Numbered from the stretch's first letter, positions 32,829-43,117 are shown. The stretch is 64,000 bases of DNA from an uncultured Dorea sp. (GCA_910584265.1 CAJTZE010000009.1:1-64000), one strand, 5' to 3'. The notes: generated by a model not told the origin, from the sequence alone. A program made the numbers and translations.

Positions 32829-35800
32829 CTATTGTATATCATCCGCTTCTCCAACCGACGCAAGCTCTGCCTCTTCTGCCTCTATGTTTTCCTCTGTCAC
32901 TGTGGCAGCCTCAGCCTCTACGGCCTCATCCGGTTCTTCAAATTCATCCTGCTCCGCCAGTATCTCGTCATCCAGTTCAAGCTCCGTATCCAGCTTAACA
33001 TCCCGGTATTTTCTCATACCTGTACCTGCCGGAATCGGCTTTCCGATAATAACGTTCTCCTTTAAGCCGGCCAGATGATCGACCTTCCCTTTAATGGCCG
33101 CCTCTGTAAGAACCTTCGTGGTCTCCTGGAAGGAGGCGGCTGACAGGAATGAATTGGTTGCAAGAGATGCCTTTGTAATACCAAGCATAATCTGTTCGCC
33201 GGTTGCCGGTGTCAGTCCCTGTGCCTCCAGTTCTTCATTCTTATCTTCAAATTCTAAGATATCTACCATAGTTCCCGGAAGGAAACCGGAATCCCCATCC
33301 TGCTCGATGCGGATTTTCTTCAGCATCTGACGGACGATAACCTCAATGTGTTTATCATTAATATCAACACCCTGCAGACGGTATACTCTTTGAACCTCCT
33401 GAAGCATATAATCCTGTACGGCACGGAGTCCTTTGATCTTCAGGATATCATGCGGATTGACGCTTCCTTCTGTAAGCTCATCGCCCGCTTCCAGCACCGC
33501 ACCGTCCATAATTTTAATTCTGGAGCCATAAGGAATCAGATAAGCCTTGGATTCCCCTGTCTCGTCATTCGTAACAATAACCTCACGTTTCTTCTTTGTA
33601 TCATTAATCGTCGCAACGCCGCCGAATTCTGTGATAATTGCAAGACCCTTCGGCTTTCTCGCCTCAAAAAGCTCCTCTACACGCGGAAGACCCTGGGTGA
33701 TATCATCGCCTGCAACACCGCCGGTATGGAAGGTACGCATAGTAAGCTGTGTACCCGGCTCGCCAATAGATTGTGCCGCGATAATTCCTACTGCTTCGCC
33801 GACCTGAACCGGCTCGCCGGTCGCCATATTGGCGCCATAGCACTTCGCGCATACACCCTTGTGGGATTTGCAGGTAAGGATATTACGGATCTTGATCTTC
33901 TTCAGAGATTCACCCTTCTCATCCACGCCATATTTCATAATCTTTTCTGCACGTCTCGGCGTAACCATGTGGTTTGCCTTCACAATAAGATTGCCGTCTT
34001 TATCAAGAATATCCTCGCAGAGGTAACGCCCTGTGATACGTTCCTGCAGGCTCTCAATCTCCTCATTGCCGTCCACAAATTCCTTCACGTACATGCCCGG
34101 AATCTCTTTTCCTTCTCTCTGGCAGTCCACCTCATGGATGATCAGCTCCTGAGATACATCTACCAGACGTCTGGTCAGGTAACCGGAATCGGCGGTACGC
34201 AGAGCCGTATCGGACAATCCCTTACGCGCACCGTGAGCAGACATAAAGTACTCCAATACATCCAGTCCTTCACGGAAATTTGACTTGATCGGGAGCTCGA
34301 TCGTACGGCCTGTAGTATCTGCCATCAATCCGCGCATGCCCGCAAGCTGCTTAATCTGCTTATCGGAACCACGGGCTCCGGAGTCAGCCATCATGAAAAT
34401 GTTATTATAAGCATCCAGACCAGAAAGCAGCGCTTCTGTCAAAGCTTCATCGGTAGCCTTCCAGGTCTCGACAACCTCTTTGTAACGCTCTTCTTCTGTA
34501 ATCAGTCCGCGCTTATAATTCTTGGTAATCTTATCCACCGTATCCTGCGCATCCGCAATCATTTCCGGCTTCTGTGGAGGCACGGTCATATCGGAAATTG
34601 ATACGGTCATAGCCGCTCTGGTGGAATACTTATATCCGGTAGACTTGATCGCATCCAGAACCTCCGCCGTTGCAGTTGCTCCATGGGTATTAATTACCTT
34701 CTCCAAAATCTGCTTCAGCTGTTTCTTTCCCACATGGAAATCAATCTCGGGAAGCAGTTCATTTCCATCTATCTCACGGTCTACAAAGCCCAGATCCTGC
34801 GGGATGATCTCATTGAAGATGAACCGTCCCAGTGTGGACTCCACAATACCGCTCTTTACGGTTCCGTCCGGCATGATCCTGGTGATGCGCACCTTAATCC
34901 GCGAATGCAGGGTTAAGGCCTCATTCTCATATGCAAGAATTGCTTCATTGACATTCTTGAAGGACTTGCCCTCGCCCAGCGCCCCCGGCCTCTCCTGAGT
35001 CAGGTAGTATATGCCAAGCACCATATCCTGTGACGGGACGGCAACCGGACCGCCGTCCGACGGCTTCAGCAGATTGTTCGGCGACAGCAGAAGGAAACGG
35101 CACTCTGCCTGCGCCTCAACGGAAAGCGGAAGATGAACCGCCATCTGGTCTCCGTCAAAGTCCGCATTGTAAGCGGTACATACCAGCGGATGAAGCTTGA
35201 TCGCCTTACCCTCTACAAGTACCGGCTCAAATGCCTGGATTCCAAGTCTGTGAAGCGTAGGGGCGCGGTTCAGCATAACCGGATGCTCTTTGATAACATC
35301 CTCAAGCACATCCCATACCTCCGGCTGCAGCCTCTCAACCATCTTCTTTGCATTTTTAATATTGTGAGCCGTTCCGTTCTGAACCAGTTCCTTCATAACA
35401 AATGGTTTGAACAGCTCAATTGCCATCTCCTTTGGCAGACCGCACTGATAAATTTTAAGCTCCGGCCCAACCACGATAACAGAACGTCCGGAATAATCCA
35501 CACGTTTTCCAAGAAGATTCTGGCGGAAACGTCCGGATTTACCCTTCAGCATATCAGACAGAGACTTCAGGGCACGGTTTCCCGGTCCGGTTACCGGACG
35601 GCCGCGGCGGCCGTTATCAATCAGCGCATCCACTGCCTCCTGAAGCATTCTCTTTTCATTTCTTACAATGATATCCGGCGCTCCCAGCTCCAAAAGCCTC
35701 TTTAACCGGTTATTTCTATTGATAATTCTTCTGTATAGATCATTTAAGTCAGAGGTAGCAAAACGTCCTCCGTCCAGCTGTACCATTGGGCGCAGATCCG

Positions 35801-36530
35801 GCGGAATCACCGGAATATTAGTCATGATCATCCACTCCGGCTTATTACCGGACTCGCGGAATGCCTCGACCACCTCAAGACGCTTCACGATTCTTGCACG
35901 CTTCTGTCCGGTAGCCCCTTCCAGACCGCCCTGCAGCTCCTCGCACTCCTTCTCAAGATCAATGGCTTCCAGAAGCTCCTGAATGGATTCCGCGCCCATT
36001 CCTACACGGAAGGCGCTTCCCCAGGTCTCTCTGGCCTCCTGATACTCAGCCTCAGACAGAATCTGTTTGTACATTAGATTCGTCTCGCCCGGATCCAGCA
36101 CAATATAAGACGCAAAATACAATACCTTCTCCAGTGTTCTTGGAGACAGATCCAGGATCAGACCCATACGGCTGGGGATCCCCTTAAAATACCAGATATG
36201 GGAAACCGGCGCCGCCAGAGCAATATGCCCCATTCGCTCACGGCGGACGCTGGACTTAGTAACCTCTACGCCGCAGCGGTCGCAGACTACGCCTTTGTAA
36301 CGGATCTTCTTATACTTACCGCAATGGCATTCCCAGTCCTTGCTCGGCCCGAAAATGCGTTCGCAGAACAAGCCGTCTTTCTCCGGTTTCAGCGTTCTGT
36401 AATTTATGGTCTCCGGCTTAGTGACCTCGCCTCTTGACCACTCTAATACTTTCTCAGGTGATGCCAACCCGATTTTGATCGCATCAAACGTCATTGGCTG
36501 GTATGTTTGTTCATTGTTATTTGCTGGCAT
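32829..36530 (-). CDS. rpoC: RNA polymerase subunit beta-prime
   Basis: A 1233-residue beta-prime subunit. The N-terminal zinc finger is CHCGKYKKIRYKGVVCDRCG (about 68-88). The catalytic Mg motif is NADFDGDQMAVH (about 447-458). The second zinc site uses CKSHKGVCAKCYG, and the trigger-loop region TMRFHTGG-like appears as TMRTFHTGGVAGDDITQGLPRVEELFEAR. The C-terminus ends in an acidic, Ala/Glu-rich tail of about 60 residues. There is no large lineage insertion. It is 14 nt downstream of rpoB. Confidence 0.97.
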   Translation of the reverse strand: MPANNNEQTYQPMTFDAIKIGLASPEKVLEWSRGEVTKPETINYRTLKPEKDGLFCERIFGPSKDWECHCGKYKKIRYKGVVCDRCGVEVTKSSVRRERMGHIALAAPVSHIWYFKGIPSRMGLILDLSPRTLEKVLYFASYIVLDPGETNLMYKQILSEAEYQEARETWGSAFRVGMGAESIQELLEAIDLEKECEELQGGLEGATGQKRARIVKRLEVVEAFRESGNKPEWMIMTNIPVIPPDLRPMVQLDGGRFATSDLNDLYRRIINRNNRLKRLLELGAPDIIVRNEKRMLQEAVDALIDNGRRGRPVTGPGNRALKSLSDMLKGKSGRFRQNLLGKRVDYSGRSVIVVGPELKIYQCGLPKEMAIELFKPFVMKELVQNGTAHNIKNAKKMVERLQPEVWDVLEDVIKEHPVMLNRAPTLHRLGIQAFEPVLVEGKAIKLHPLVCTAYNADFDGDQMAVHLPLSVEAQAECRFLLLSPNNLLKPSDGGPVAVPSQDMVLGIYYLTQERPGALGEGKSFKNVNEAILAYENEALTLHSRIKVRITRIMPDGTVKSGIVESTLGRFIFNEIIPQDLGFVDREIDGNELLPEIDFHVGKKQLKQILEKVINTHGATATAEVLDAIKSTGYKYSTRAAMTVSISDMTVPPQKPEMIADAQDTVDKITKNYKRGLITEEERYKEVVETWKATDEALTEALLSGLDAYNNIFMMADSGARGSDKQIKQLAGMRGLMADTTGRTIELPIKSNFREGLDVLEYFMSAHGARKGLSDTALRTADSGYLTRRLVDVSQELIIHEVDCQREGKEIPGMYVKEFVDGNEEIESLQERITGRYLCEDILDKDGNLIVKANHMVTPRRAEKIMKYGVDEKGESLKKIKIRNILTCKSHKGVCAKCYGANMATGEPVQVGEAVGIIAAQSIGEPGTQLTMRTFHTGGVAGDDITQGLPRVEELFEARKPKGLAIITEFGGVATINDTKKKREVIVTNDETGESKAYLIPYGSRIKIMDGAVLEAGDELTEGSVNPHDILKIKGLRAVQDYMLQEVQRVYRLQGVDINDKHIEVIVRQMLKKIRIEQDGDSGFLPGTMVDILEFEDKNEELEAQGLTPATGEQIMLGITKASLATNSFLSAASFQETTKVLTEAAIKGKVDHLAGLKENVIIGKPIPAGTGMRKYRDVKLDTELELDDEILAEQDEFEEPDEAVEAEAATVTEENIEAEEAELASVGEADDIQ

Positions 36531-36544
36531 ACTGGCACCCCTTC

Positions 36545-39500
36545 CTATTCTTCATCTGACATCTCATCAAATTCAATCTCAAAATCATCGTCAAACTCGT
36601 CGTCATCCTCAGACTCCTCCTCGATATCCACGAGTTCTTCTCCCTGGAATTCCTGAGCCGTATATCCATGCTCACCCAGATTGTCATCCTCTCCGCCGAA
36701 CTTCCTGTCACCCTCTATCAGAGAATGGAAATCGGTCTCACCCATATCAACCGTCTCCATGATCTCAACCTCGGTATTGTCATCGCGAAGTACGCGGACA
36801 TCCAGGCCAAGAGACTGAAATTCCTTAAGAAGCACCTTGAAGGACTCCGGTATACCCGGCTCTGGAATATTCTCACCCTTAATGATTGCTTCATAGGTCT
36901 TCACACGGCCAATCACATCGTCAGATTTCACCGTCAGAATTTCCTGCAGCGTATAAGAAGCGCCATAGGCCTCCAACGCCCATACCTCCATCTCACCGAA
37001 ACGCTGTCCGCCGAACTGAGCTTTTCCACCCAGCGGCTGCTGGGTTACCAGCGAGTAAGGACCGGTAGAGCGGGCATGGATCTTATCGTCTACCAGATGG
37101 TGCAGTTTCAGATAATGCATGTGTCCGATGGTTACCGGACTGTCAAAGAATTCCCCGGTACGTCCGTCACGAAGACGGACCTTACCGTCCCTTGAAAGCG
37201 GAACTCCCTTCCACAGCTCCCTGTGGTCTCTGTTCTCATAGAGGTAATCCATAACCTCCGGAAGCAGCTCTGCCTTATGCAGCTTCTCAAATTCCTCCCA
37301 CTCCAGATTCACGTAGTCATTTGCCAGATCCAGAGTATCCATAATATCATTCTCATCAGCACCATCAAATACCGGTGTTGCAATGTTAAATCCAAGAGCC
37401 TTTGCCGCCAGAGACAGATGGATCTCCAATACCTGTCCGATATTCATACGGGAAGGCACGCCCAGCGGGTTCAGCACGATATCCAGCGGACGCCCGTTTG
37501 GAAGAAACGGCATATCCTCCACCGGAAGGACACGGGAAACAACACCCTTGTTTCCGTGACGGCCTGCCATCTTATCACCTACGGAAATCTTTCTCTTCTG
37601 GGCAATATAGATACGGACAGCCTGATTTACGCCCGGAGACAGTTCATCGCCGTTCTCCCTTGTAAATACCTTGGCATCCACTACAATACCATATTCGCCG
37701 TGCGGCACCTTCAGGGAGGTATCTCTTACCTCTCGTGCCTTCTCTCCGAAAATCGCGCGGAGCAGCCGCTCCTCTGCGGTAAGCTCTGTCTCTCCCTTCG
37801 GAGTTACCTTTCCAACCAGAATATCCCCGGCACGCACCTCTGCACCAATACGGATGATCCCCCTCTCATCCAGATCCTTCAGCGCATCATCGCCCACGCC
37901 CGGAATATCTCTTGTGATCTCCTCCGGCCCAAGCTTGGTATCTCTGGCTTCCGCCTCATACTCCTCAATATGCACGGATGTATATACATCATCCTGCACC
38001 AGCCTCTCGCTCAAAAGTACCGCATCCTCATAGTTATAACCCTCCCAGGTCATAAATCCGATCAGCGGATTCTTTCCGAGCGCCATCTCTCCATTGGAAG
38101 TAGACGGGCCGTCTGCGATCACCTGTCCTGCTTCAACCCTGTCGCCCTTAAAGACGATCGGTCTCTGGTTATAGCAGTTGCTCTGATTGCTGCGGAGGAA
38201 CTTCGTCAACTTATATCTCTTCAGGGATTTATCATCCTGACGTACCGTAATCTCAGTGGAGGTAGAACGCTCTACAACGCCCCCCGCCTCTGCAATGATG
38301 CAGACGCCTGAGTCAACTGCCGCCTTTTCCTCCATACCTGTTCCCACAACCGGAGCTTCGGTCATAAGAAGCGGTACCGCCTGACGCTGCATGTTAGAAC
38401 CCATCAGCGCGCGGTTCGCATCATCATTTTCCAGGAATGGAATCAGTGCCGTCGCAACAGAGAACACCATCTTCGGAGATACGTCCATATAATCAAACCT
38501 GCTCCGCTCATACTCCTGCGTCTCTTCACGGTAACGGCCGGATACATTCTTCCGTTTAAAATGTCCCTCATCATCCAAAGGCTCATTCGCCTGGGCCACA
38601 TGGTAATTATCCTCTTCGTCGGCCGTCATATACACAACCTCTTCGGTAACTCTCGGATTCTTCGGATCCTCATGGCTGATCTTACGGTAAGGCGCCTCAA
38701 TAAATCCATACTGATTAATCCTTGCATAGCAGGCAAGGGAGTTGATCAGACCGATATTCGGCCCCTCAGGCGTCTCGATCGGGCACATCCTTCCATAATG
38801 GGAATAGTGCACGTCACGAACCTCAAATCCGGCACGGTCTCTTGACAGACCGCCGGGACCTAAGGCTGATAAACGTCTCTTATGGGTCAGCTCGCCAAGC
38901 GGATTATTCTGATCCATAAACTGTGACAGCTGCGAAGAACCGAAGAACTCCTTCACTGCCGCAGTCACCGGCTTAATATTGATCAGAGACTGAGGCGAAA
39001 TTCCCTCCAGATCCTGCGTCGTCATACGCTCGCGGACCACCCTTTCCAGTCTTGACAGACCGATCCTGTACTGGTTCTGCAAAAGCTCACCTACAGAACG
39101 GATACGCCTGTTACCCAAATGGTCAATATCGTCGTCATTGCCAAGGCCGTACTCCAAATGAATGTTATAATTAATGGAAGCCAAAATGTCTTCCTTCGTA
39201 ATATGCTTCGGTATCAGGTCGTGGATATCCCTGCGGACAGCGTCCTTCAGCTCATCGATATCCCCTGCTGTCTCCTCCAAGATCCCGGCCAGAACCGGAT
39301 AATACACCTGCTCTGTCACACCGGCTTCCTTCGGGTCAATATCTACAACTGCATCCAGATCCACCATCATATTGGAAAGAACCTTGATCGGCCTCTCCTC
39401 ATCCGGCCGTTCAATCCACACAGCCGGAACAGCCGAATTCTGAATCTGGTCTGCAAGCTCTCTTGTAATCTTTGTTCCCCGCTCTGCGATCACCTCGCCG

Positions 39501-40414
39501 GTCAGCGGGCTTACCGCTTCCTCTGCAAGAATCTGTCCGGTGATACGGTTCTTAAGCGCCAGCTTCTTATTAAATTTATAGCGTCCAACCTTCGCCAGAT
39601 CATAGCGTCTCGGATCAAAGAACATACTTGTGATCAAGCTCTCTGCACTGTCCACTGCCAAAGGCTCGCCCGGACGGATCTTCTTATATAATTCGAGCAG
39701 GCCTTCCTGATAGTTAGAGGCCGCATCCTTCTCAAAGCTTGCCAAAATCTTCGGCTCCTCGCCGAACAGCTCCACGATCTCCGGATTGGTTCCAATGCCA
39801 AGGGCGCGCACCAGCACAGTAATCGGTACCTTCCTCGTTCTGTCTACCCGTACATAAAACACATCGTTGGAATCCGTCTCATACTCCAGCCATGCGCCGC
39901 GGTTCGGGATCACCGTGGAAGAGAACAGCCTCTTACCTACTTTATCGTGTGCAATTGCATAATAAATGCCGGGAGAACGAACCAGCTGGCTTACAATAAC
40001 CCGCTCTGCGCCGTTAATCACGAACGTTCCAGTCGCAGTCATAAGTGGCAGATCTCCCATAAAAATCTCATGTTCATTGATTTCATCTGTTTCTTTGTTG
40101 TGAAGCCGTACTTTCACTTTCAAAGGTGCCGCATAAGTTGCATCGCGCTCTTTGCATTCTTCGATGGTATACTTCACGTCGTTCTCGCATAACGTATAAT
40201 CCACAAATTCCAGACTCAGATGACCACTGTAATCCGTGATCGGAGAAATATCATCAAACACTTCATTCAAACCCTCATCCAGAAACCACTGATAAGAATC
40301 CTTCTGGACTTCGATTAGATTCGGCATCTGAAGCACTTCCTTTTGTCTGGAATAGCTCATGCGTGAACTTTTTCCACTTTTGATAAGGCGAATTCTGTTC
40401 TTCTCCATTGACAC
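36545..40414 (-). CDS. rpoB: RNA polymerase subunit beta
   Basis: A 1289-residue beta subunit. The rifampicin-binding region reads SQFMDQNNPLGELTHKRRLSALGPGG, with the usual drug-contact residues (wild-type-like). Further landmarks are RDVHYSHYGRMCPIETPEGPNIGLI, KMAGRHGNKG and GGKAQFGGQRFGEMEVWALEAYGA. An acidic tail (DDDEFDDDFEIEFDEMSDEE) extends beyond the core. The start is probably GTG (40414), five nt after GAGGAG; ATG two codons later is possible. It has its own promoter and a structured leader, unlike the usual continuous rplL-rpoB transcript. Confidence 0.97.
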   Translation of the reverse strand: MSMEKNRIRLIKSGKSSRMSYSRQKEVLQMPNLIEVQKDSYQWFLDEGLNEVFDDISPITDYSGHLSLEFVDYTLCENDVKYTIEECKERDATYAAPLKVKVRLHNKETDEINEHEIFMGDLPLMTATGTFVINGAERVIVSQLVRSPGIYYAIAHDKVGKRLFSSTVIPNRGAWLEYETDSNDVFYVRVDRTRKVPITVLVRALGIGTNPEIVELFGEEPKILASFEKDAASNYQEGLLELYKKIRPGEPLAVDSAESLITSMFFDPRRYDLAKVGRYKFNKKLALKNRITGQILAEEAVSPLTGEVIAERGTKITRELADQIQNSAVPAVWIERPDEERPIKVLSNMMVDLDAVVDIDPKEAGVTEQVYYPVLAGILEETAGDIDELKDAVRRDIHDLIPKHITKEDILASINYNIHLEYGLGNDDDIDHLGNRRIRSVGELLQNQYRIGLSRLERVVRERMTTQDLEGISPQSLINIKPVTAAVKEFFGSSQLSQFMDQNNPLGELTHKRRLSALGPGGLSRDRAGFEVRDVHYSHYGRMCPIETPEGPNIGLINSLACYARINQYGFIEAPYRKISHEDPKNPRVTEEVVYMTADEEDNYHVAQANEPLDDEGHFKRKNVSGRYREETQEYERSRFDYMDVSPKMVFSVATALIPFLENDDANRALMGSNMQRQAVPLLMTEAPVVGTGMEEKAAVDSGVCIIAEAGGVVERSTSTEITVRQDDKSLKRYKLTKFLRSNQSNCYNQRPIVFKGDRVEAGQVIADGPSTSNGEMALGKNPLIGFMTWEGYNYEDAVLLSERLVQDDVYTSVHIEEYEAEARDTKLGPEEITRDIPGVGDDALKDLDERGIIRIGAEVRAGDILVGKVTPKGETELTAEERLLRAIFGEKAREVRDTSLKVPHGEYGIVVDAKVFTRENGDELSPGVNQAVRIYIAQKRKISVGDKMAGRHGNKGVVSRVLPVEDMPFLPNGRPLDIVLNPLGVPSRMNIGQVLEIHLSLAAKALGFNIATPVFDGADENDIMDTLDLANDYVNLEWEEFEKLHKAELLPEVMDYLYENRDHRELWKGVPLSRDGKVRLRDGRTGEFFDSPVTIGHMHYLKLHHLVDDKIHARSTGPYSLVTQQPLGGKAQFGGQRFGEMEVWALEAYGASYTLQEILTVKSDDVIGRVKTYEAIIKGENIPEPGIPESFKVLLKEFQSLGLDVRVLRDDNTEVEIMETVDMGETDFHSLIEGDRKFGGEDDNLGEHGYTAQEFQGEELVDIEEESEDDDEFDDDFEIEFDEMSDEE

Positions 40415-40449
40415 ACTCTCCTCGTTTATTTTTTGGCAGGCAGCAAAGT

Positions 40450-40503
40450 GCCCAAAATCTTACAGTTTCAACGAAAGATTAGCTTGTCACGCTAATTTTG
40501 GGC
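40450..40503 (-). ncRNA. Candidate structured rpoB leader (three-way junction)
   Basis: In the rpoB leader, on the minus strand, GCCCAAAA pairs with TTTTGGGC (8 bp, perfect). The enclosed 38 nt divide exactly into TTAGC-GTGACAA-GCTAA (5 bp, 7-nt loop) and TCTT...AAGA, which contains TTTC-GTT-GAAA. No unpaired bases are needed at the junction. The element begins about 35 nt after the predicted transcription start and ends 36 nt before the start codon. Confidence 0.55.
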
Positions 40504-40543
40504 GCAATCCAGTGGCACAACTTTCCACAGTAGCGCATTTTTT

Positions 40544-40573
40544 ACTATATCACGGCAATTCACATATTGTCAA
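40544..40573 (-). promoter_or_regulatory. Promoter of rpoB-rpoC
   Basis: On the minus strand, TTGACA (40568-40573), 18-nt spacer, TATAGT (40544-40549). Upstream DNA is A/T-rich like an UP element. With the leader RNA and the terminator at 40681-40722 it accounts for the 309-nt gap between rpoB and the Na/Pi symporter gene. Confidence 0.85.
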
Positions 40574-40680
40574 CCAAATTTTTCAAATTTTTACCAAGTT
40601 TTTATTATTTTTGTGATACACGATCCGTATACGTTTCCAGAAAATACATAACCGCCGCATAGTGCTGAAAACTATGCAAA

Positions 40681-40722
40681 GGAAAAGCCTGCCGCATATC
40701 ATCCCCTGCGGCAGGCTTTTCC
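40681..40722 (-). terminator. Terminator between the Na/Pi symporter gene and rpoB
   Basis: A perfect stem GGAAAAGCCTGCCGCA / TGCGGCAGGCTTTTCC (16 bp) begins one base past the symporter stop, with TTTGC after it. It insulates rpoB from upstream transcription. Confidence 0.85.
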
Positions 40723-40723
40723 T

Positions 40724-42538
40724 TTACAGATCATAATGTACGTTATTCTTTTTCTGCAGAAGATTGAAATACAATTCATGCGCTTCTTTATAATTTCGGT
40801 TGAACTCTTCGTCCCTCCCGGAATGAAGCATTGAAACATAGTTATGCACCTGATGCTCAATCTCAGGATTCGCCCTTGCAACCGTCGCTACCCCCACATT
40901 GGAGCAGACATCCGATATACGTTCCGCCTCAGAAAGCAGATTAAAAAATTCCGTGCCGTTAAACACGTCGCACTCCCTGTTGCGGAGCCGTCCCAAATGA
41001 TTATCCTTCAGCGTATTTACAAGATCATCCACAACTTCCTCCAAAGGTTCAATGTGATGTGCCGCCGTCTGATTCTGCTTCCGAAATGCCTCTGTCGTAT
41101 AATCCAGTATCCTGTCAAGCAGTTCCCTCAGCACAGACATCTCTGCAAGCGCATCCCTGGAGAATGCATTGCCTCTCTCCTTCATCTCCTCTGCAATCTC
41201 AGCAATATTGATCGCATGGTCTCCCAGCCGTTCAAACTCCGTTATGACAGAGAAATAATAATTCATGATCTCCACATGATAAGGCAGCGTAATCTTTGCA
41301 GAAATCTGAACCAGGTAATTGCTGATCCTGTCTGCCATGGTATCAATATAGTCCTCATCCTCTTCCACCCGCCTCATGGTCTTTTCGTCATAAACAGTAA
41401 ACAATTCAAAGACCCGGTTAATATTCGTCCGCGCCAGGCGGCACATTTCCAGAAGCAGTTCATAACAGCGTCCGAACGCCAGCGCCGGCGTATCAATAAA
41501 CACCGGATTCAACGCATCCAGCATCTCATCGTATTTGCCGGCTGGAACAGGCTCGTCCCTGACGATCCTGCAGCTGAATTTTTCAAATGCACCCACAAGG
41601 GGCAGCAGCAGGACAGCACACGCCAGATTAAAGACGGTATTCGTATTCGCAATCCCTCCGGAATAAATCGTTTCGTCCCAGATCCCATCCAGCAGACCCA
41701 TCTTATGTATCACCATCACCACGGTCAGGATCAAAACAGATTTGCACAGATTAAATAAAATATTGACCATGCCGACACGCTTCGCGTCCGGCTTTGCCCC
41801 TATATTACAGACGATCGCCGTCGTCACACAGTCGCCAAGGTAAATACCGACCAGAACAGCATAGATAGCTCTAAAGGTCAGCTGCCCGGAAGTAGAAAAC
41901 GCCTGCAGGATACCGATCGTTGCCGAAGAGCTCTGCAGCACAAAGGCCACTCCTGCCCCGATCGTATAGGCCAGAAACGGATTATTTCCCAGACCGGAAA
42001 ACAGCTTTTCAACAATTCCGCCCTCTGTCAGCGTACTTACCGCGTCCGTCATGTTCAAAAGCCCGGAAAACAGAATACCGAACCCGATAATGATCTTTCC
42101 AATATTCTCCGAATCCTTAAACTTTACTCCCATGATTATAATGATGCCGATGATCATCGCAAGCGGTGCGAGCGTAGACGGATTAAAAAACTGCAGAATA
42201 GACGTACTGGCAGAATTCAAGTCCAGAAGCCGGATGATCTGCCCCGTCACGGTCGTCCCCACATTCGCACCGATCACAACGCCCAGAGACTGTCTCAGAG
42301 AAATAATTCCCGCCCCCACCAGCCCCGAAGTAATAACAATGGTTGCAGTTGACGACTGGATAACTGCAGTCATCACCAGCCCCAGGATAAATGCTTTCAC
42401 CGGAGTATTCGTTGCCTTTTCCATGGCTTTCTTAAGAGTACCGGAAGAGCCGGCCTTTAGTCCGTCACCCATCAGGCGCATTCCGTATAGGAACATGGCA
42501 AGTCCGCCCAAAAGAGCTATCACATTAAAAATATTCAT
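40724..42538 (-). CDS. Na/Pi-cotransporter family protein with PhoU-like domain
   Basis: A 604-residue protein. The N-terminal half (about 1-320) has two inverted NptA-type repeats with the QSSTATIVI and QSSSATIGIL motifs of sodium/phosphate symporters, plus GGLAMFLYGMRLMGDGLK at the start. The C-terminal 230 residues form a PhoU-like helical bundle (FSVITEFERLGDHAINIAEIAEEM), which may regulate transport. The role is presumably phosphate uptake or sensing at the membrane. It sits between rplL and rpoB, an unusual place, and is bounded by terminators on both sides. Confidence 0.88.
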   Translation of the reverse strand: MNIFNVIALLGGLAMFLYGMRLMGDGLKAGSSGTLKKAMEKATNTPVKAFILGLVMTAVIQSSTATIVITSGLVGAGIISLRQSLGVVIGANVGTTVTGQIIRLLDLNSASTSILQFFNPSTLAPLAMIIGIIIIMGVKFKDSENIGKIIIGFGILFSGLLNMTDAVSTLTEGGIVEKLFSGLGNNPFLAYTIGAGVAFVLQSSSATIGILQAFSTSGQLTFRAIYAVLVGIYLGDCVTTAIVCNIGAKPDAKRVGMVNILFNLCKSVLILTVVMVIHKMGLLDGIWDETIYSGGIANTNTVFNLACAVLLLPLVGAFEKFSCRIVRDEPVPAGKYDEMLDALNPVFIDTPALAFGRCYELLLEMCRLARTNINRVFELFTVYDEKTMRRVEEDEDYIDTMADRISNYLVQISAKITLPYHVEIMNYYFSVITEFERLGDHAINIAEIAEEMKERGNAFSRDALAEMSVLRELLDRILDYTTEAFRKQNQTAAHHIEPLEEVVDDLVNTLKDNHLGRLRNRECDVFNGTEFFNLLSEAERISDVCSNVGVATVARANPEIEHQVHNYVSMLHSGRDEEFNRNYKEAHELYFNLLQKKNNVHYDL

Positions 42539-42673
42539 AGTTATTCACCCGCAAAACATCACAAAAACCAACATGCCCTTCCTGCAGATTTTATCAAGAA
42601 ATCACAGAAATTACTACCGTTTTTATAATATTTTTCCCGATATGCCCGCGGCGATCCCCCAGATGCATGGCAG

Positions 42674-42710
42674 AAAAAAAGACGCCGCAACAAAATTCCT
42701 GCACGGCGTC
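42674..42710 (-). terminator. Terminator after rplL
   Basis: GACGCCG / CGGCGTC (7 bp) with a 16-nt loop is followed on the minus strand by TTTTTTTCTG. It ends the rplJL transcript before the symporter gene. Confidence 0.85.
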
Positions 42711-42742
42711 ATTCTATACTGCTTTCAATCTGATGCTTCAGA

Positions 42743-43117
42743 CTATTTCAAGTTAACCTCTGCGCCCTCGCCTTCCAGTTTAGCCTTGATCTCCTCAGCC
42801 TCTGCCTTAGATACAGCCTCTTTTACTACCTTCGGAGCGCCGTCTACAAGAGCCTTTGCTTCCTTCAGTCCAAGGCCTGTGATCTCGCGGACAACCTTGA
42901 TAACCTTAACCTTAGATGCGCCTGCAGATACTAACTCTACATCAAACTCATCCTTCTCTTCTGCTGCCGGAGCGTCTCCGCCTGCCGCTGCAACCACTAC
43001 GCCTGCCGCCGCAGAAACACCAAACTCTTCTTCGCATGCTTTTACTAATTCATTTAACTCTAATACTGATAACTCTTTGATAGCATCAATAAATTCAGCT
43101 GTTGTCAACTTTGCCAT
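42743..43117 (-). CDS. rplL: Ribosomal protein L7/L12
   Basis: A 124-residue stalk protein. The N-terminal dimerisation helices (MAKLTTAEFIDAIKELSVLELNELVKACEEEFG) lead through an Ala-rich hinge (AAAGVVVAAAGGDAPAAEEK) to the C-terminal factor-binding domain (KVIKVVREITGLGLKEAKALVDGAPKVVKE). Start placed at MAKLTT, with GGAGG 8 nt upstream; an ATG five codons earlier is not conserved. It follows rplJ by 66 nt and is followed by a strong terminator. Confidence 0.96.
   Translation of the reverse strand: MAKLTTAEFIDAIKELSVLELNELVKACEEEFGVSAAAGVVVAAAGGDAPAAEEKDEFDVELVSAGASKVKVIKVVREITGLGLKEAKALVDGAPKVVKEAVSKAEAEEIKAKLEGEGAEVNLK

Noticed and set aside
34522..34998. Long plus-strand frames inside rpoC and rpoB
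   Set aside because: They lie opposite the codons of highly conserved polymerase subunits, lack ribosome sites and match no family. The same holds for similar opposite-strand frames in murC, rplJ, purC and mtlA.
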